Below are positions 62,449-64,000 of a DNA stretch of 64,000 bases, piece by piece; the stretch's first letter is position 1; every line of letters begins with the position of its first letter. The DNA is from Polyangiaceae bacterium (lineage in GTDB: Bacteria > Myxococcota_A > Polyangia > Polyangiales > Polyangiaceae), in the NCBI GenBank assembly GCA_025353725.1, contig JANXOF010000095.1, forward strand, positions 186,001 to 250,000. The letters are read 5' to 3'. The position numbers and the translations under genes are program-made. Below the pieces are notes generated by a model. The model searched no databases, was not told the origin of the DNA, and worked only from the letters and a program-made list of their open reading frames with translations.

Positions 62449-63162
62449 TTAAATTCGTGTCGGGCCCGCGCGCACTCCCGACGCGCGAGCCCCTTTTACG
62501 ACCGTCTTGTCGATTTCAAACTTTTGTTCCAGCGTTATGAGCTCGTCCTTGTCTTTCGCGACGAACGTGAGGGTCGGGCTTTCGGGGCGAAGCTTGGGCG
62601 CCTTCTCGGCACCTGACTTTGTGTCGACGGTCAGCGTGACGGCTTCACCCGCTTTCACGGTTAGAAGGAAGTGAGCCGCGCCCCACGCATCCGTTCTGCC
62701 TACCTCTTTGCCGAGATAAATCACTGGCAAGTGCGTTCCGTTTTCCGTGCGAATCCCCACAACGACCGTCCTCGTAAGAGGTGCACACCTAGCGGCAAAG
62801 CTCGGGGCGCGAGATCCGCTAGCAAGACCTCGCAACGACATGACGATAGGGTCTGGCGGCGACTGGAATCCCGGTGGGCAGGTCACGAGGATCTCCGCTC
62901 TGTCCCCTTCCCGTCCGTGTAGAACGACGCGCGCAAAACCGTGAGCGTCGGTCGATGCAAGAGGTTGGCTCTGCCGACTCAGCGACGCGCCGGCGATGGT
63001 CTGGCCCGGATCACTCGTCACGCTCACGTCAAACTCGAACGTAAGATTCGATGGGTCTTCGGCCTCGAAAGGTGCACATCCGAGGGATGTAAGGCACGCT
63101 CCAAGGAGCAGCGATCTCGCTAACGTCACGACACCTGGTAGACGATATCGGTCGTACCTCAT
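62449..63162 (-). CDS. Lipoprotein with two carboxypeptidase-regulatory-like beta domains
   Basis: 237 aa. The leader ends LTSLGC, a good lipobox. Two similar beta-sandwich units follow: the first has SQPLASTDAHGFARVVLHGR, the second HLPVIYLGKEVGRTDAWGAA, each followed by strands such as RAEILVTCPP and AVTLTVDT. The T/D-x-A-x-G-x-A pattern is that of carboxypeptidase regulatory-like or PEGA-like domains, usually extracellular binding modules. Function unknown. Its ATG overlaps the stop of the next gene upstream by ATGA (63159-63162). Confidence 0.7.
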   Translation of the reverse strand: MRYDRYRLPGVVTLARSLLLGACLTSLGCAPFEAEDPSNLTFEFDVSVTSDPGQTIAGASLSRQSQPLASTDAHGFARVVLHGREGDRAEILVTCPPGFQSPPDPIVMSLRGLASGSRAPSFAARCAPLTRTVVVGIRTENGTHLPVIYLGKEVGRTDAWGAAHFLLTVKAGEAVTLTVDTKSGAEKAPKLRPESPTLTFVAKDKDELITLEQKFEIDKTVVKGARASGVRAGPTRI

Positions 63163-64000
63163 AGGGTCTCGTCTACGCGCACGCCCTCATTGGGTGCCGC
63201 AGTGGCTTCGACCATCGTGACGGTGGTGCGTGATTCGCTCTCGACGAAGCTAAGAAAAACCTGGGCGCTATCTGCGCGAAGGTACGCGACGCTTGCCGGA
63301 GAAGCCGGCAAAGCGACATTGACGAACCCTTTCGCTTTAAGAGATTCGTCAAACGCCCGTTCTGACACAGCGCGCTTACCTGGTGAATCGAAAATACGCA
63401 CCGCCGCGGGAGAACCGTCGACGGATGCACTCAGCGTTCGCCGGGCCCCTACTGGCCGGGGTACGAGCGACGAATCCGTGCCCGGGGCGTCGCCGCGAGC
63501 GGGAAACATCTTGTCGAGATTCAGCTCACCGTCCGACCAGAACGTCACGACGTGCGATCCTGGCCTACCGCTCGCATTTTTTTCAGCAAAGACGTAGCGG
63601 AAGTGCCCTAACTTCGAGAGATCTCCCGTCTCCGCAAGCGCTTGGAGTCGCTCCGCCAACGAGCGCGCCGGCTCGCCTCCTGTCGCCGGGTCGGACGCGA
63701 AACATACGACCATGCCGCGGTCACCCGACTCGTCGCGCACGACGGAGGCACGGATGGGGTCGACCTTCGGCAAAAAGGCGCGATCGACCATAGCCGTAGG
63801 AATGTCTCGCATCGCTGTGGCGAGGGCGCCCGGGTTGTCACGACAATAGCTCTCATAACGGTCGAGCACCTCGTGCGTCGACTGCGCGGTGAGCGCACTC
63901 GCCCGATGAAGCTCTGCGCCATTAATCCGCACGATCGAGGCTCCCCCCGTCAAGTCCTCGAGCTTGGCGAGCTGATGTCCGACCGCCAATCCCATTTCGC
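63159..64000 (-). CDS. Protein of unknown function, 5' end outside the window
   Basis: At least 278 residues; the frame is open through the right edge, and the ATG at 63995 (MGLAVGHQLAKLEDL) sits in what looks like the end of a membrane segment, so the gene probably starts beyond base 64000. No enzyme motif is recognised. The sequence is mixed alpha/beta with strands such as GMVVCFASDP and FRYVFAEKN, and a conserved-looking HVVTFWSDGELNLDKMFP. It is coupled to the downstream lipoprotein gene by a 4-base overlap. Confidence 0.62.
   Translation of the reverse strand, partial: EMGLAVGHQLAKLEDLTGGASIVRINGAELHRASALTAQSTHEVLDRYESYCRDNPGALATAMRDIPTAMVDRAFLPKVDPIRASVVRDESGDRGMVVCFASDPATGGEPARSLAERLQALAETGDLSKLGHFRYVFAEKNASGRPGSHVVTFWSDGELNLDKMFPARGDAPGTDSSLVPRPVGARRTLSASVDGSPAAVRIFDSPGKRAVSERAFDESLKAKGFVNVALPASPASVAYLRADSAQVFLSFVESESRTTVTMVEATAAPNEGVRVDETL

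Overview
The window reads as chromosome of a GC-rich Gram-negative bacterium, most likely a myxobacterium (Myxococcota, Polyangia-like). The signs are many lipoproteins and cysteine-rich surface proteins with Ser/Gly/Asp-rich linkers, two eukaryote-like Ser/Thr kinases (one with the HRDVNP catalytic loop), a TPR/PEGA membrane protein, outer-membrane beta-barrels (FadL-type and a small barrel) and dense packing with many 4-base ATGA overlaps. I see no rRNA, tRNA, CRISPR array or intact insertion sequence.

Layout. 1-5.9 kb: the 3' part of a large unknown protein, a FadL-like porin and two secreted or lipoprotein genes, one with an unusually AT-rich body. 6-12 kb: cell-envelope genes (LysM lytic transglycosylase, VanW protein, S41-like lipoprotein). 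12-15.2 kb: a Uma2-type nuclease-fold protein, an HpcH/HpaI-like aldolase coupled to a small membrane protein, and a CAP-domain lipoprotein. 15.2-16.0 kb: no intact gene; minus-strand relics of a small nucleotidyltransferase cassette lie between two copies of the 5' end of the next gene. 16.0-22.9 kb: a UshA-like 5'-nucleotidase, then a tight minus-strand purine-degradation operon (allB, alc-uraD fusion, hiuH, membrane urate oxidase). 22.9-26.9 kb: a kinase / membrane protein / TPR-PEGA operon and an acetyltransferase. 26.9-33.2 kb: a large secreted lipoprotein, an ATP-dependent DNA ligase and a glycine-rich exported protein. 33.2-38.0 kb: single-chain xanthine dehydrogenase and XdhC. 38.1-41.8 kb: glgC, a calcineurin-like phosphatase, prmA and rsmE. 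41.9-52.8 kb: M13 peptidase, small outer-membrane barrel, a translationally coupled pair of unrecognised proteins, lipoproteins, a Crp-like regulator, an OPT transporter, a Fic protein and a DUF2505-like protein. 52.9-60.4 kb: glyS, a second kinase, ppdK and hemL. 60.6-64 kb: a Flp-type pilin and lipoproteins.

How the genes work together. The clearest system is purine breakdown. 5'-nucleotidase can supply nucleosides; XdhC inserts the cofactor into xanthine dehydrogenase, which makes urate. The PuuD-like membrane protein should oxidise urate to 5-hydroxyisourate, HiuH hydrolyses it, the UraD domain decarboxylates OHCU to allantoin, AllB opens allantoin to allantoate and the Alc domain releases urea and ureidoglycolate. 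The most unusual point is that the urate oxidase has a C-terminal domain with an apparent type-1 copper site (His443, Cys481, His484, Met487) where known PuuD proteins carry cytochrome c. That predicts a copper-linked electron exit for urate oxidation. Functions are assigned from motifs and remembered family features; no database search was run.
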